The position numbers and the translations under genes were made by a program. DNA of 64,000 bases from Mesostigma viride (taxonomy: Eukaryota; Streptophyta; Mesostigmatophyceae; Mesostigmatales; Mesostigmataceae): assembly GCA_009746045.1 (NCBI GenBank), contig RPFO01000246.1, positions 3,095,758 through 3,159,757 of the forward strand, written 5' to 3'. Positions 29,246 through 40,290 of the stretch are shown piece by piece; the stretch's first letter is position 1; every line of letters begins with the position of its first letter. The notes beneath the pieces are model-generated. The model was not told where the DNA came from, made no database searches, and worked only from the letters and a program-made list of their open reading frames with translations.

Positions 29246-29280
29246 GTACACGCAATCCTACCGGTCTAATCTATATACAA
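24829..29280. repeat. About 4.4-kb simple-repeat block inside a disrupted inverted-repeat element
   Basis: (GGAT)n at 24882-24910, then (GGGA)n with GGA slips to about 26445. A non-repetitive insert follows at 26451-27435, an assembly gap at 27436-27460, (GGGA)n to 28965, (GGGC)n to 29178, (GGGT)n and (GGAT)n to 29246. The flanks match the 302-bp element at 39752-40053 read in reverse: ACTCGTGCTCC.GTTGGGGAGTCA at 24829 and CAATCCTACCGGTCTAATCT at about 29258. Very long Arg/Glu/Gly and Pro/Ser frames are artefacts. The true length is uncertain because of the gap. Confidence 0.9.
26451..27435. other. Non-repetitive GC-rich island within the simple-repeat block
   Basis: 985 bp of ordinary GC-rich sequence between two GGGA arrays, ending in an assembly gap. 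Open on the plus strand in overlapping frames, but no domain is recognised. It could be an assembly join rather than a true neighbour. Confidence 0.5.
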
Positions 29281-29467
29281 AACAATCCTACTCTAAATCT
29301 AGCTATGGACCCCTAGGGGTCAAGTGTCTAGCATGCTTCCCACGTGTGCATGCAAATTAACATGCGGCTTCCCCACGTACGTGCTGGACGGGGGTCGTTG
29401 TCTTAGATATGACCTTAGCCCACTTGGCCTTGCATGTCCATGATCTTTTTCCAAATCACGGAGAGTC

Positions 29468-29803
29468 CTATAGGCCCCCCATGTCCTCTACGAGCTGCTC
29501 TTTGAAGGTGCGGGCCTTGCGGCGTCTAGCCTGGCTGGGCCCATCCCACGTGAGGAGGTGCCTGCCCGGCTGAGCAGGGCGCAGCCCTGCAGAGGGGCCA
29601 CATGAGGTGTCTACCTGGTTACATGCATGGTGCGAGCCAAGTACCCTATATAGCTGCAGGCGCCTCTGCTTGATGGTGCTGGTGATAAGTGGCATGCCTC
29701 GGTACAAGTCCTCCTTGCGGACATGTGAGCAGCGCATCCCACACAGAAAATGTCCAGACCGCAGCAGGTTGGTGACCGCGCCGTCCAGCTTTTTGGCGAG
29801 CAT
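29468..29803 (-). pseudogene. Possible LINE reverse-transcriptase C-terminal remnant
   Basis: A 111-codon frame with a Leu/Arg/His-rich motif (HFLCGMRCSHVRKEDLYRG) followed by a Gly/Arg tail. This is reminiscent of the region after the RT domain in LINE proteins. A similar FLCGVRLMQGLVPLH occurs at about 36600-36700 on the minus strand. No RT motif is present, so it is weak. Confidence 0.3.
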
Positions 29804-30738
29804 GCCATACAGAGGCTCTGGGGGGCCATCGAGGTGTCAAATTAGGGGGTTGTTTATATAGGCACATCCTCGTCTGTACTGACACCTACCTAGGCCCGCA
29901 GACGCACAGATGAGGTCGATAGGCAACAAATAGTAATGCTACATCCATTGGAGCTAATAACTCAAAGCCTCAAGCATAGGACACGGCCTGGTACACCAAT
30001 ATAGTACTTATGCCCTGCTATAAGACCTGGACTTAAAACTGAAGAATGAAAGTAAATTACAACTTCTACAGATGCGTGTGATCGAGCTCCGCTACTTGCA
30101 TGTGTAACCACCCCTGTGCTTTTATTCTTGGTGTCAGCCAGGGCTCCCCAAGGGGAAAGAGTGCCAGGGGTTCAAGAAGCCAGCTACTTGTACTATCGTA
30201 CACCTTTGTGCAACATGCAAAACTTCTACAACTCCTATCTGAATGCGTATCACAGCTACACATGCACGAGGACACCCATAATGGCACAAAGGTACACATA
30301 TATACAAAAAATAATTACAAGGCCAGCTAGTAGTACTAGATATCTGAAAGGCGCTATGATGCAGAGAGAAACAAACAAACTCCTCGACTGTAGCAGGCAG
30401 CTCCCTGGCCTTGCGGGGCTGCACTGCTTGGCCACCCCCGCCATTCCTCCCAGAGCCCAGTCTGGGCACAAGAGTTGCACCTGCCGGCCGTGATGACATC
30501 ATGCATACGCTGACATCATGCGCACACGTGCTAGATGCATCCGGCCATCTGCAATCCATAGAGACCGGCATGCAAAACACCTCAGCCAACTGCAGAGCCG
30601 AATCACAGGAACCCGCACGCGCCTGGCAGGAACGTCCAGCGACCGATAGTGATCTGGACATCGAGAACACGGAAGACGAGCAGGAACAAAGCAGCCGATC
30701 AAGAAGGTGACATAAATCAAGGAACCCCATCGTGCCCC

Positions 30739-31030
30739 ATTGACTATGGTAGGAACAATAACACTTCAGTGAACTATAATACAATTGACCATGGGAGTAA
30801 CAACAACACCTTAGTGAACTACAATACACTTGACCATGGGAGGAACAATAACACTTAAGTGAACTATAATACACTTGACCATGGGAGGAACTCTAACACT
30901 TTAGTGAAGTATAATAAACTTGACCATGGGAGGAACTCTAACACTTTAGTGAAGTATAATAAACTTGACCATGGGAGGAACACTAACACTTTAGTGAAGT
31001 ATAATAAACTTGACCATGGGAGGAACATAC
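30739..31030. repeat. 45-bp minisatellite, about 6.4 copies
   Basis: Units TTGACCATGGGAGGAACTCT then AACACTTTAGTGAAGTATAATAAAC. Because 45 is a multiple of three, several frames stay open and give a 15-residue repeat (LDHGRNSNTLVKYNK). No flanking gene supports translation. Confidence 0.92.
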
Positions 31031-31094
31031 TTACATTGTTGAAGCTAAACCGACTAGGTCTCGCAATGAGCATCAGCCAGCTATAATATTACGT

Positions 31095-31235
31095 ACCAGG
31101 CTATTTCCACCTCCATTCGTTTCCATCATTCTGAACGACTCGACTAACGCTGATAAGATAACAGCAGGCTCAAGCTACCATGGTCCGGATTCTGCAGATC
31201 TCTGGCCTGCGCTGGTTGCCTCATGGATATCACCA
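31095..31235 (+). repeat. Dispersed repeat copy (CTGGCCTGCGCTGG family)
   Basis: Shares CTGAACGACTCGA, CAGGCTC.AGCTACCATGGT, CCGGATTCT and TCTGGCCTGCGCTGGTTG with 46545-46760 and, inverted, with 40080-40290. A short piece is also at 56290-56345. Non-coding. Confidence 0.75.
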
Positions 31236-33143
31236 TACAGGGGATCAGAATGACCAAACACTGATAACCCAACAAGATACGCTGAACGCCGACCAGTAGC
31301 AAACATCCATAGCTCCCAACTCAACCTTGGTAGCACGGTACGCTACATCTTGCAGACTGTCCGTTCGCAAATGCGACATCACCGCAAGGAGAGGACCCAA
31401 ACCACTGAGGCGAACGGGCCGTGCAAGCTGCTGCGCTAACAGCCCTGAACCTGCACATCCCTCTGGCTCCCTGCGCTTTTGGCGATGCGAGGAAACACAC
31501 ACACCCTCCCTTACTCCAAGAATCTCACACGCTGATGCTGGTTCTGATCCAAGTAGAGCTGGCTGGGAGATACGTGTCCCGTGTTCGCGCTACCCTCCTG
31601 CTCGCAAACCTTTTCTCCACAGGCGTGCATGGCTTGTCACCGAATGTTCTACTCACAACATCACACTGTCAGCGAGATTCCAACAACAGCAGCAAAAAGG
31701 ACTGCCATGCCGACAACAACCACCCATCCCAGTTTTCTCGGGCATCTAGCTCCATCCACAGCCCGTGGGACCCATGGTCCGTGGAGCCGCCGCAGTACTC
31801 GCACAACTCCACTTTCCCTCCCCCCTGCTCGCGTGCCGGCACACAGAAGGGGCCGTTCTCCCACAACAACATTGGGCCACAGTCAACACACTGAGTACCC
31901 TATCACCGTAACCCCACAGCCGACTGACATGTCCTCTGGTGCGCAAGCACAAATACACAACCGTCCGCCCTCCGTCCTGAAAACATGCTCTCCGCAATCT
32001 CTGCAGCTCCCGCCCCCCCAACCTCCCCTTCCTTTCCCCCCCCCCCCCCCAAGCCCAAGAGGAAAAAAAAAAAAAGGAAAACAGAACGAGGGTGCACATG
32101 TCATAGGCAGGGCTTGCAAAAGGCAAACAGTTGGAAACCTCCCGCCACAAAGACGACATGAATCAGAAGTACCTGATTGGATCTGGTACTTCCACGTATC
32201 AACTCACCTTACGCTTGTTGCTCTGATGCCACAGATGCGCTGTCCCTAAAACCCACGTCACTCCAGTGGCCAAACCTCCCGGCTTGCATTCCACCAAGCC
32301 AGAAACCCGACACCGAAACTGAACATGTCCCGACTCTGCACATAGGTCACCGATAGAGGACCAGCAGCCAACCACCACACCAAAGCCAGATGCCACCCCC
32401 TGCCGCGCACCCACCATGCGCTCATGACCTGTAGTGCGCGCTGCTGGTGGGGACCCGGCCGCTGCTGGTGCCGCGGACGCTAGCAGGTGCATGGTGTGCG
32501 TCCGGCGCCGCTGTCAGCTGGGGCTGCGGCAGGCGCTCCTGTCCGGCATGGAAGGCAGGCGTCCCTGGACCGATGGCGCCGCTACCAAAGCCAGCGAATG
32601 ACTCGGCCGCCCTGCGTGCGCCAAAAGTGGGAGCATGTGGGAAATTATTGGGAAAGCGAAGCATGCAGCTTTGAGAGTGGGTGGTCCCTGCAGGGGCAAG
32701 AGGGCAACCCTTTCAGGGATCAGCGCATGACCCGAATGCCCACTCAGCAAATTGTGAGTGCCAGCAAACAGTCGCTCTCAGCATCTCTACATGCCTTCAT
32801 CGACACAATCTTGCGGGCTCATGGCTGCGCTGAGCAGGCCTGGCTGGCTGCCACCTGGACCTGGTTTGCTTAAAGAGCCGAGATAGGGAAGCCAAGAGAA
32901 CATCCATGCACACCGTTCTGGACGACACTGTCATGACTGCTAGTGTTTACTGGCTGAAAAGGTACCCAATAAACAAAAGTGCTCAAACTCCCATCCTTTC
33001 AGCTTCAACCCCGCCAGGAAGCTAATCCCTTGCGTGGTCAACAACCCCTGACTACAATGTGATATGAAACGTAACCATCGAGAAGGAATCCTGCTAGGTC
33101 CAACCATATCCAGTATCGTGAGTGGCGATTCCCATCAACTATG

Positions 33144-33965
33144 CTAAACCACGTACTTGCTCCTCCACAAATCGTCGAACTGGTGGCCCTCCCCCCTGGC
33201 CACATTCCGCAGGGACTCCTCGGTGTGCTCGCGGCCTTGACGATCCCGCGTCCGCTTGACACTGCGGTTCTGGTCGCCCAACGACCGGCTGATCTCCACC
33301 GTGTGTGTCCCGGTCGCGGAGTCCGACACCGCATGCTGCGACTCCGCCACACCCCCGGGCCCCATACGGGCGACGTATGTCGAGCTATAGGTGTACGTCG
33401 GCACGCCGAAGCTCGACTCGCTGACCCGGGACCTATTGTAGTTGTAGCCGTGGCCGTCGCCGACCTGGCGTTCATTCCTTCCAGCACCGTAACGAGAACC
33501 GTCGCGGTAAGCATCTGCACTGGCGGACGATGCGTGGCTATGGCCATTGGCCCTGTGAACACCGCGGTCGTGGTGCGGGTTCCCCTCCTCATGCTCTTCG
33601 TCCGGATCCTGGACATGACCTCGGGTTGAAGGGTATAAATGCATTCCATGCTCATCGTCAACCTCTTCGATCGTTACACCATGACCTCGGGGGCGCTGCG
33701 CTTGCGCATCATGATGTAAAGGGGGCGGTGCGCCCCTCCCCGACCGTGGCCAGCCATCGGGAGGACCAAGAAGGCTGCCACCAAAGTCACTGCCAAACGG
33801 GCTCCCAAAAGGCCTGTTAAAGAAATCGTGGCTAAAAGGATCGAATCGCCGAGAGTCAAACGCTGATCTGCCCCGGGTGAAAAAAGGGTCATTGTCAAAT
33901 ACGTCGAAAGGGCTGCCACCCTGGAAAAATTGTCGGAAAAGGTCACCACCAAAACCCGGCATCAT
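33144..33965 (-). CDS. Myeloid leukemia factor (MLF) family protein, 273 aa
   Basis: Intronless frame from ATG at 33965 to TAG at 33144. The N-terminal third is rich in Phe/Asp/Pro/Gly repeats (DPFF, FDPF), as in MLF proteins. The C-terminal third has the family core: TYTYSSTYVARMGPGGVAES, then a D-x-TG segment, SRSLGDQ, a basic KRTRDRQGRE stretch and a final aromatic FDDLW. MLF homologues are adaptor-like proteins found in animals, plants and protists that shuttle between nucleus and cytoplasm; their biochemical role is not settled. The length is close to animal MLF1 (about 270). Being single-exon makes it unlike the other genes here. The start is chosen as the first Met before the MPGFGGD..F motif; the preceding 80 bp are AT-richer. 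Confidence 0.82.
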   Translation of the reverse strand: MMPGFGGDLFRQFFQGGSPFDVFDNDPFFTRGRSAFDSRRFDPFSHDFFNRPFGSPFGSDFGGSLLGPPDGWPRSGRGAPPPLHHDAQAQRPRGHGVTIEEVDDEHGMHLYPSTRGHVQDPDEEHEEGNPHHDRGVHRANGHSHASSASADAYRDGSRYGAGRNERQVGDGHGYNYNRSRVSESSFGVPTYTYSSTYVARMGPGGVAESQHAVSDSATGTHTVEISRSLGDQNRSVKRTRDRQGREHTEESLRNVARGEGHQFDDLWRSKYVV

Positions 33966-35046
33966 GCTGCTCCGCTAAACACTTAAATACACCGAGTAGT
34001 ACCAATTCGCAAGTTTTACCAATCGCATGTATCCTTCTCGCGGTTTTTCGTTCGCGATGATTTATCCAGCGTAATTACGTAATCGACGCTTGTGATCGAC
34101 GCATTCTGCTTACCGATATGGCCGCGAGAAAAATGTCTGGAAGCGTCATCGCACAATTGTTGAGGTCAGTGACTGTCAGTGAGTTCGCAGGGCATCTAGA
34201 TGACACCCGAAACCCTAGTACCTCGGCTACATTTGATGCCACGTAACCGCTCCGCTAGCTGCTTTTGCGCCAGCAGCGCTTTTGCTGGTCTGCGAATGAG
34301 TTGGATGACTGCCTGCTGGACGCTGGCAAGTGGCAAGGATGAGGTATTATCGGGCACGCGTCACTGTTTAATAAACCTGCGATGATTGTGCGGCGCCCGT
34401 CCCGTCCGGCGGCTTGCGAGTTGCGAGGCACCTTGATTGGCGGAGAGTTTGTCCATGAGGCGCATGGTTCTGACACGCGGCGCTCTTCGGGAATTCTGGG
34501 GAATTGGCGCAGGCATTTGCGTCATGGTTGCGTTGCATGCCTGCCTTTGGAATTTCTTTTGGAAATTGCCAACATTATTTTGAAGCATAGAAAAATTACA
34601 GCAAAATGGCATGACTGCGGCAAAGCAAACAATAATTAGAAAAGGTGCATGCAGCACCGAGCAAGCGGCTACTTCGGCGCAAAAATGCCAACACAGTACG
34701 ACCCTTCCGCTGACTGTAATCTCCGCACTCCGTGAGAGACATGAGCGGCAACCCGGCAGAAATCACGTATACAAGCTTACAAACATTTATTCGATTGGGC
34801 GTCATTAGCAGATTCCTTGATTATTTGCGCCATTAAACCTTGCTTCCTATTCGGATGCAGTGATAGGCCGTACCTTAATACCCTGTTTTGAAGAACGGCC
34901 GGGATGCCATACTGCAGTATCTTGCAGAATTGTATGCTGTGGGAATATCAACAACTTCAGACATTTCGCTGAATTGGGCAACATGACGTATAGTAATACA
35001 TCCCATTAGCACGCGCACTAGGCCCACAGGCCTCAACGGGAAAAAA
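33966..35046. other. Intergenic between MLF and methyltransferase genes
   Basis: The two genes are divergent, so this 1.1-kb stretch should hold both promoters. No further gene, repeat or clear motif seen. Confidence 0.55.
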
Positions 35047-38000
35047 ATGGCGGACGAGGTACTCTTGAGGACACGGACATATTATGACAGTTCGGATGCA
35101 GACAACTTTTACTATCGGGTACGTGTGATACAATATTACATCCAGCCCACGCCCTCCCCTCCAATACCATTTCAAGTCTTCTGAATCTGCATGCATGCAT
35201 ACGCGGTCTCCAGCCTACCCATGCAACCCGGTGTGCGCCTTCGATTAGTGAGCAGCTATTCTGATTATCGGAAAGCGATAGTACAGCTGCTGCTGAGCCG
35301 GCAGCCGGACATGCAGTGCACGAGATGCGCGCTGCTGCTGCGAGAGGACGGTTGTGTTATATACACTAGAATGTCAGCTTCTAGTCCTACAGCGAAAATC
35401 ACACCTGGTGCGCAGGCCCTGTACAAACAAACCTTCGTTCAAGCACTTACTCAGGCTGACATTGGCTTACTATTCGCGGGCGTGCGTACGGAACATCAAA
35501 CTGGCAGGTGTGGGGCGGAGAAGATATCCACATCGGGCTCTACTCCTCTCCAAACCTGTCCATCGCAGAGGCAAGGTAAGTAGTGACTGAGGATCTGCAT
35601 GTCAATCAATTGGGCATAGTCATGAGCCCTGTAATTACTCCCATTTCTGGCAATCATAAGTAATTATTTCGATTGTTTAATGATCTGGTGTCCCTGGCGT
35701 GCACCACATTAGGCGAACCATGGAGGACGTCTCATGACCAGCGCATACTCGGTGAAATACACCTTGGCTTCAGGCTCATGCGGGGCACCGGTTGTCGCAG
35801 GGTATGCCTGCAGGCGCAACCTTCTGTGGGGACTCGGCGAGCTGCGGATCGTTCATGTTACAGGGGCTGGTATTCACGGGATGGAAGAATTTACTCCGTA
35901 GTGGCATCCAGGCGACAACAAGGCCAATCTTGTCGGATGATGATACGGCCCAATGGGGGTATCCGAGTTGAGTGGAGAGACGGGAAGCCAAGGGGGGGGG
36001 GGGGGGGAAGCCAAGAAGGGGGGGAACGGAGCAACTGTCTAGGGGGAGAGCAAGGGGGGGGGCAGGGGAGTGGGGGAGAGGGAACGTTGATCAGGGGGGC
36101 AGTACGAGGCAAGGGTTGGAGTACTTGCTCAGGTGTCAGGGTGCTTTTGATCGTTTGCGCTGCCCACCCCACCCCACTTCAATTACCGGAATAGTGTGCC
36201 CACGGGTCGTCCGTGGGCCAGGTGTTCCCTTTTGGCTGGATCACACAGGCCGGGTTTGTTACGACCAGCCAACTGCCAAGGCCATGTGCTGGGGTCAAGG
36301 CCGGGGTTGTGTGACAGAAGCCAGTGCTCACTCCCGGAGCCAAGTCTCCGTGTCTCGTCCCCTCCGTGTGGATGCACGGGCCCAACAAGAGCCAGGAGGC
36401 CCTTCTGTGCTCATTGAGTACCAAACACAGCGCATTCCTGAATCCTTTGCCGCCGGGCATTCGCCAGGATTAGCACGAGATGTGCATGGGCTAGCCAGGG
36501 AAGGCATGTGTACGGTATATAGTGCCCCCTGGTGCTTAGAGTCACCCATCTAGAAGCTGCATGTTGGCTTCAGCTGCATAACAGGTGTGTCCCTAGCCAG
36601 CTCCCTGGCAGCACATGGCAGAAGCATGAGCGGCTCCACATGCAGTGGCACGAGGCCTTGCATGAGACGCACCCCACATAGAAATGCCATCTCGCTTATA
36701 GCTTGCAATATTTTCTGCTTGCTCCACCCATACCTTCCCTTCCCTTCCCTTCCTTCCCCCCTTCTGCTCCTTGACTCCTTCATCGTGGCAATATCAATGA
36801 TGATATTGCCAGTAGCGGTGATAACTGCTACCACTTTGTACTCAAATCCGCACATCCAGCCAACCTTGCTCGTTGCCGGCGCCAGCCGCGACGAGGTGGC
36901 ATGGTATGCTACCATCACAACATGTGCTCGTTGCAAGGTGATGTAGTGGGGCTAATCACGGCCCACTTACTAGTGACGTTTGCTTGACGGCATGATATGA
37001 CACCGTGGTGGGTTGTGGCTGCGTGGGTGCTTGATGGTCTGCCAGCCACGCCACTGTGGTGCAGATGTCCCAGCTGGTGAAGCCCCTGCTGGGACCAGCC
37101 ACCCGTGTGCTGGACCTGGGGTCAGGGTACGGGGGGGCGGCGCGCCACCTGGCGGCCACCCACGGCTGCCACATCACCTGTCTCAACCTGAGTGCGACGG
37201 AGAACCGCAGAAATGAGAAGAAAAACGTCGAGCGGGGCCTGTCGCACCTCATCAGCGTGCGCGAGGGCAACTTTGAGGAGCTGCCATTCCCTGTACGTCC
37301 ACATGGCCTTTTCGACCCCTCGTGGCCCCCTTGCCTTGTCCACCCCCCGTGGCCCCATCGCCTCGTCGACCCCCCGTGGCCCCATCGCCTCGTCGACCCG
37401 GCGTGGCCCCACGCTGCTGCTTGCGCACGCACGGGTGCCCCTCCTGCCCCTGCTGCAGTGCTGCTGCTGGCCGTGCACCAGTTCACTGCGTGGCCCCACG
37501 CTTCTGCTCTTCTTGCCTTGTCAACGCTGTCGGTCATGTCGGTCTGGGTCAGCTAGCACGTCTATAGGAGGTACACAACTTAATCATGGGCTGGCGGCTG
37601 CAAGATTGGATTTGGCATTCTTCCACCACCCTGACACCCGAATTCTGTGGTACCCGACCCACCCACGCCTCAGGCTCTGCCCATTCTTCTTGCGTGAATC
37701 GCTCGACATCGCTCCCGTATCCTCAACCCCTGACCCCGCCATCTTTGTCGCTCCACGTGACAGGCCCCCGGCTTGGCCCACACTGGGAGCCCGCAAACTC
37801 CCCATGACGATCATATCACTCTACTATAGCGGACACTCTACGATAGCGGACGTTGGTGTCTAATGATCTATGGCGCGCACCCACATCTTGTGCAGCAATG
37901 CGCATACCACATGGTGTGCTTCCATGCACGACTCGTTCGTTACAGCTGGGCAATCCGACGCACGGCTTCCTTAACTTGTACTCATCGTCACATTATTCAA

Positions 38001-39348
38001 CTCCTGCAATGCGCCGGGCGTCACATGGCCACGCAAACTGTCCCATGGATGCGCCGCCCATGCCACCTGGTGCTGCATGCAGGACGCCTCGTTTGACATC
38101 GTCTGGTCGCAGGACGCCTTTCTGCACAGCGCGCGAAAGAAGGCCGTGATCGCCGAGGCGGCGCGCGTGCTGGCGCCAGGTGGCGCGCTCCTGTTCACCG
38201 ACCCCATGCAGGCGGACGACGCGGACGCCAGCCTCCTGGTGGACGTCTACCGCCGCATCCATTTGGACGCCATGGGCAGCTTTGCGCTGTACAAAGAGGC
38301 ACGTGCGGGGTGGATGGTGTGGTGAGACCACATGACCCTATCTGACCTGTCCAACAAATCTTGCCACATCTTCTGCATGGATCTGCATCGATGGCGGTGA
38401 TTGGATGCACACACACACACACCAATAGATGGCTGTTTATGCACTATGCTCACAATGACTTTGATGAGCCCTGTCGCACCCACAAATCTCTTTCGATGGA
38501 CGCATGCGGATGTGGACAGCTGGCGGCGACCTGTGGCCTGATGCTGGTGGAGGTGCGTGACCAGTCGGACATGCTGGCGCCGCACTACTCCAGGGTGCGC
38601 CAGGTGCTGGACGAGATGGAGCCGGCATTGGTGGTGGACGGTAGCTGCAGCGCCGAGTACATCAGGAACATGCGGGTAGGTGTCGTGGTGAATGCTGTCG
38701 GACAAGTCAAACAGCTGTCGTGAACAGTGCGTAATTGCCGGAGTGTTGGGGTGCAAGAAATAAGCCGAGAGCTTGCTGGCGTGGCCTTGCCTGGTTTGAC
38801 GGGACTGTTCTCACTTCCCTCATCGCTGCAATAATTATTCATTTCCCCTCATTTAGACTTCAATCTGTGCCGTGTCAGCGCATTGTTTGCATGACTATGT
38901 GTTGTGTGGGGTATATGCTCACCTGCCCAGAACATATTTTGGAAATGTGCTCCGCCAATGTGAAAGGTGCGTGTGCAACTACTCAAGCTATACAATACCT
39001 CTGGCCATGGACATGCTTTGCAGTAAGTCATTGATATGGGTCGCGGAGCTTCATGCCTTGAATAGGCAGTCATTCGGGCGAGGGGAAATCACGTCCCACT
39101 GCCAGCTGGGTTGCATGTGCGCGAAATGCCAGGTGCAGCAACGCTCAATTGAGGTGGATGGTCAACAGATGGCCTCAGTCTCGATGTCCGTACCTCAAGA
39201 GGTGCTGCTTGTAGCGTACGTTGCCCTTCGCTGAATGTACTCTTTGCATTGTCCATTGTGAACCATTTCCCAGGTTGGCCTTGATCACTGGGTTACCGCC
39301 GCGAAGAAAGGGCTGCTCCGTTGGGGCTGCCTTCACTTTACCAAGTAG
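35047..39348 (+). CDS. Sarcosine/dimethylglycine N-methyltransferase, 7 exons, 276 aa
   Basis: SAM-dependent class I methyltransferase that makes glycine betaine from sarcosine or dimethylglycine, a compatible solute. Exons: 35047-35118, 35508-35575, 35713-35728, 37065-37292, 38083-38298, 38520-38675, 39274-39348 (TAG). The sum, 831 nt, equals 276 residues, close to cyanobacterial enzymes of this type. Landmarks: YYDSSDADNFYYR in exon 1, VWGGEDIHIGLYSSP in exon 2, SAM-binding motif I VLDLGSGYGGAARHLA in exon 4, DIVWSQDAFLHS in exon 5, YIRNMR closing exon 6, and the GLDHWVTAAKKG..W tail in exon 7. Exon 3 is a 16-nt microexon (R-R-T-M-E-D region) inferred from phase and family pattern; its donor GTCTCA is weak. 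The exon 5 donor seems to be GC (GAG/GCACGT), because the nearby GT gives the wrong phase. No partner glycine/sarcosine methyltransferase is in the window. Function by family pattern is strong; exons 3 and 5 need transcript support. Confidence 0.85.
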
Positions 39349-39751
39349 CTGGGCCTCAAAGCACAGGTGTGTCAAGCGTCCAGCCTGCATGCGTACGTGA
39401 ACGCCGGCTGTATTCCCAGATATCCCCGGCAATTATCGGCCAAACACTGGGTCATTTGGCATTGCAGCTATGTCAACTTATTGTCTTGCTGGCCTCATAG
39501 CTCGAGGTGTTCAAAGTCCTGGGGATTGAGCAACCATGGAAGCCATTAGCCAGGGCAAGCACCCTGATCAAGAACAATTTACTTAAGTTTTAACGTATGT
39601 ATTTGTCGATATGCTCAGTGCGTACTATATTTTTCCGTCAGTAAGTCTGCATGCCAGTTTTTTTCATCATCCATGCCCATCTCAGTGCATGCATGCACGA
39701 GTTTTCGCGACTGCAACGTACATGGCATGTAATTATTAATTCATTAATTAA
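39349..39751. other. Intergenic, AT-rich toward the element at 39752
   Basis: About 400 bp after the methyltransferase stop. No gene seen. It ends in TTAATTCATTAATTAA, directly before an inverted-repeat element. Confidence 0.5.
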
Positions 39752-40053
39752 ACTCGTGCTCACGTTGGGGAGTCACGGAGCACTGAAGTGCTTTTAATCC
39801 CTGTATCAAGGAGACAACGTGGGAGGCCCGCCAGTGCTGTATTTTCTGATTTGGCACGCCGCAAAGGTGAAAACCATTTGCGTTCAGTGCCGGTCCGCGG
39901 AAAACTGTATAGATAAATGTTGTAGTTAGTAATGCTGTTAGATAGATGTCGTAACGTAGCTGATGTAGATAGCTTAGACCGGTAGGACTGTTTGCACCCA
40001 CCCATCCATCCATCGGGGTTAATGCTCCGTGACTCCCCAACGGGAGCACGAGT
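39752..40053. mobile_element. 302-bp inverted-repeat element (ACTCGTGCTC ends)
   Basis: Terminal inverted repeat of about 30 bp: ACTCGTGCTC, then A or C, then CGTTGGGGAG and TCACGGAGCA, followed at both ends by TTAATTAA-type sequence. The interior holds CGCAAAGGTGAAAAC plus CGCGGAAAAC (shared with 40850-40890) and a CCCACCCATCCATCCATC microsatellite. Parts of this family also lie at 24829, about 29258 and 43490-43520. Non-coding. Confidence 0.8.
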
Positions 40054-40079
40054 CTAATTAATTAATTAATTAATTAAGG

Positions 40080-40290
40080 AGACAACCAGCGCAGGCCAGA
40101 AATCGGGAGAATCCGGACCATGGTAGCTCGAGCCTGCCGTTATCTTGTCCGCGTGTTCGAGTCGTTCAGGATGATGAACATGAATGGTGATGGAAATGTG
40201 TAGCCTTGTGCACTGAAATTATGGCTGGCTTACGTGTAGAGCGACTAGATGACCTAGACGGTGGGGCCGGAAACGGCCTGTATGTGCACT
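40080..40290 (-). repeat. Dispersed repeat copy, inverted relative to 46545-46760
   Basis: About 210 bp whose reverse complement matches 46545-46760, including GACTAGATGACCTAGACGG, the TTACGTGTAGAGCG block and CCATGGTAGCTCGAGCCTG. Non-coding. Confidence 0.85.

Larger units (their letters stand above)
29804..33143. other. No recognised host gene; minisatellite and dispersed repeat
   Basis: 3.3 kb. It includes the 45-bp array at 30739-31030 and a dispersed repeat copy at 31095-31235. Plus-strand codons at 30560-30708 and minus-strand ones at 31660-31880 (with a CEYCGG zinc-finger-like CxxC) look coding-like. A consensus GTGAGT donor lies at 32207 on the minus strand. I could not build a gene model. 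Confidence 0.4.

Noticed and set aside
29160-29250. GGGTGGGT/GGATGGAT run as a telomere-like repeat
   Set aside because: The unit does not match known telomere repeats such as TTAGGG or TTTAGGG, and the arrays are internal.
32240-32420. Minus-strand peptide SRDMFSFGVGFLAWW resembling protein-kinase subdomain IX
   Set aside because: No ATP-binding loop, catalytic HRD or DFG motif nearby in any frame, and it ends at a stop. Probably coincidence.
36550-36936. 128-codon minus-strand frame with FLCGVRLMQGLVPLH
   Set aside because: Lies in a methyltransferase intron. It has only a faint LINE-tail resemblance and no second supporting motif.
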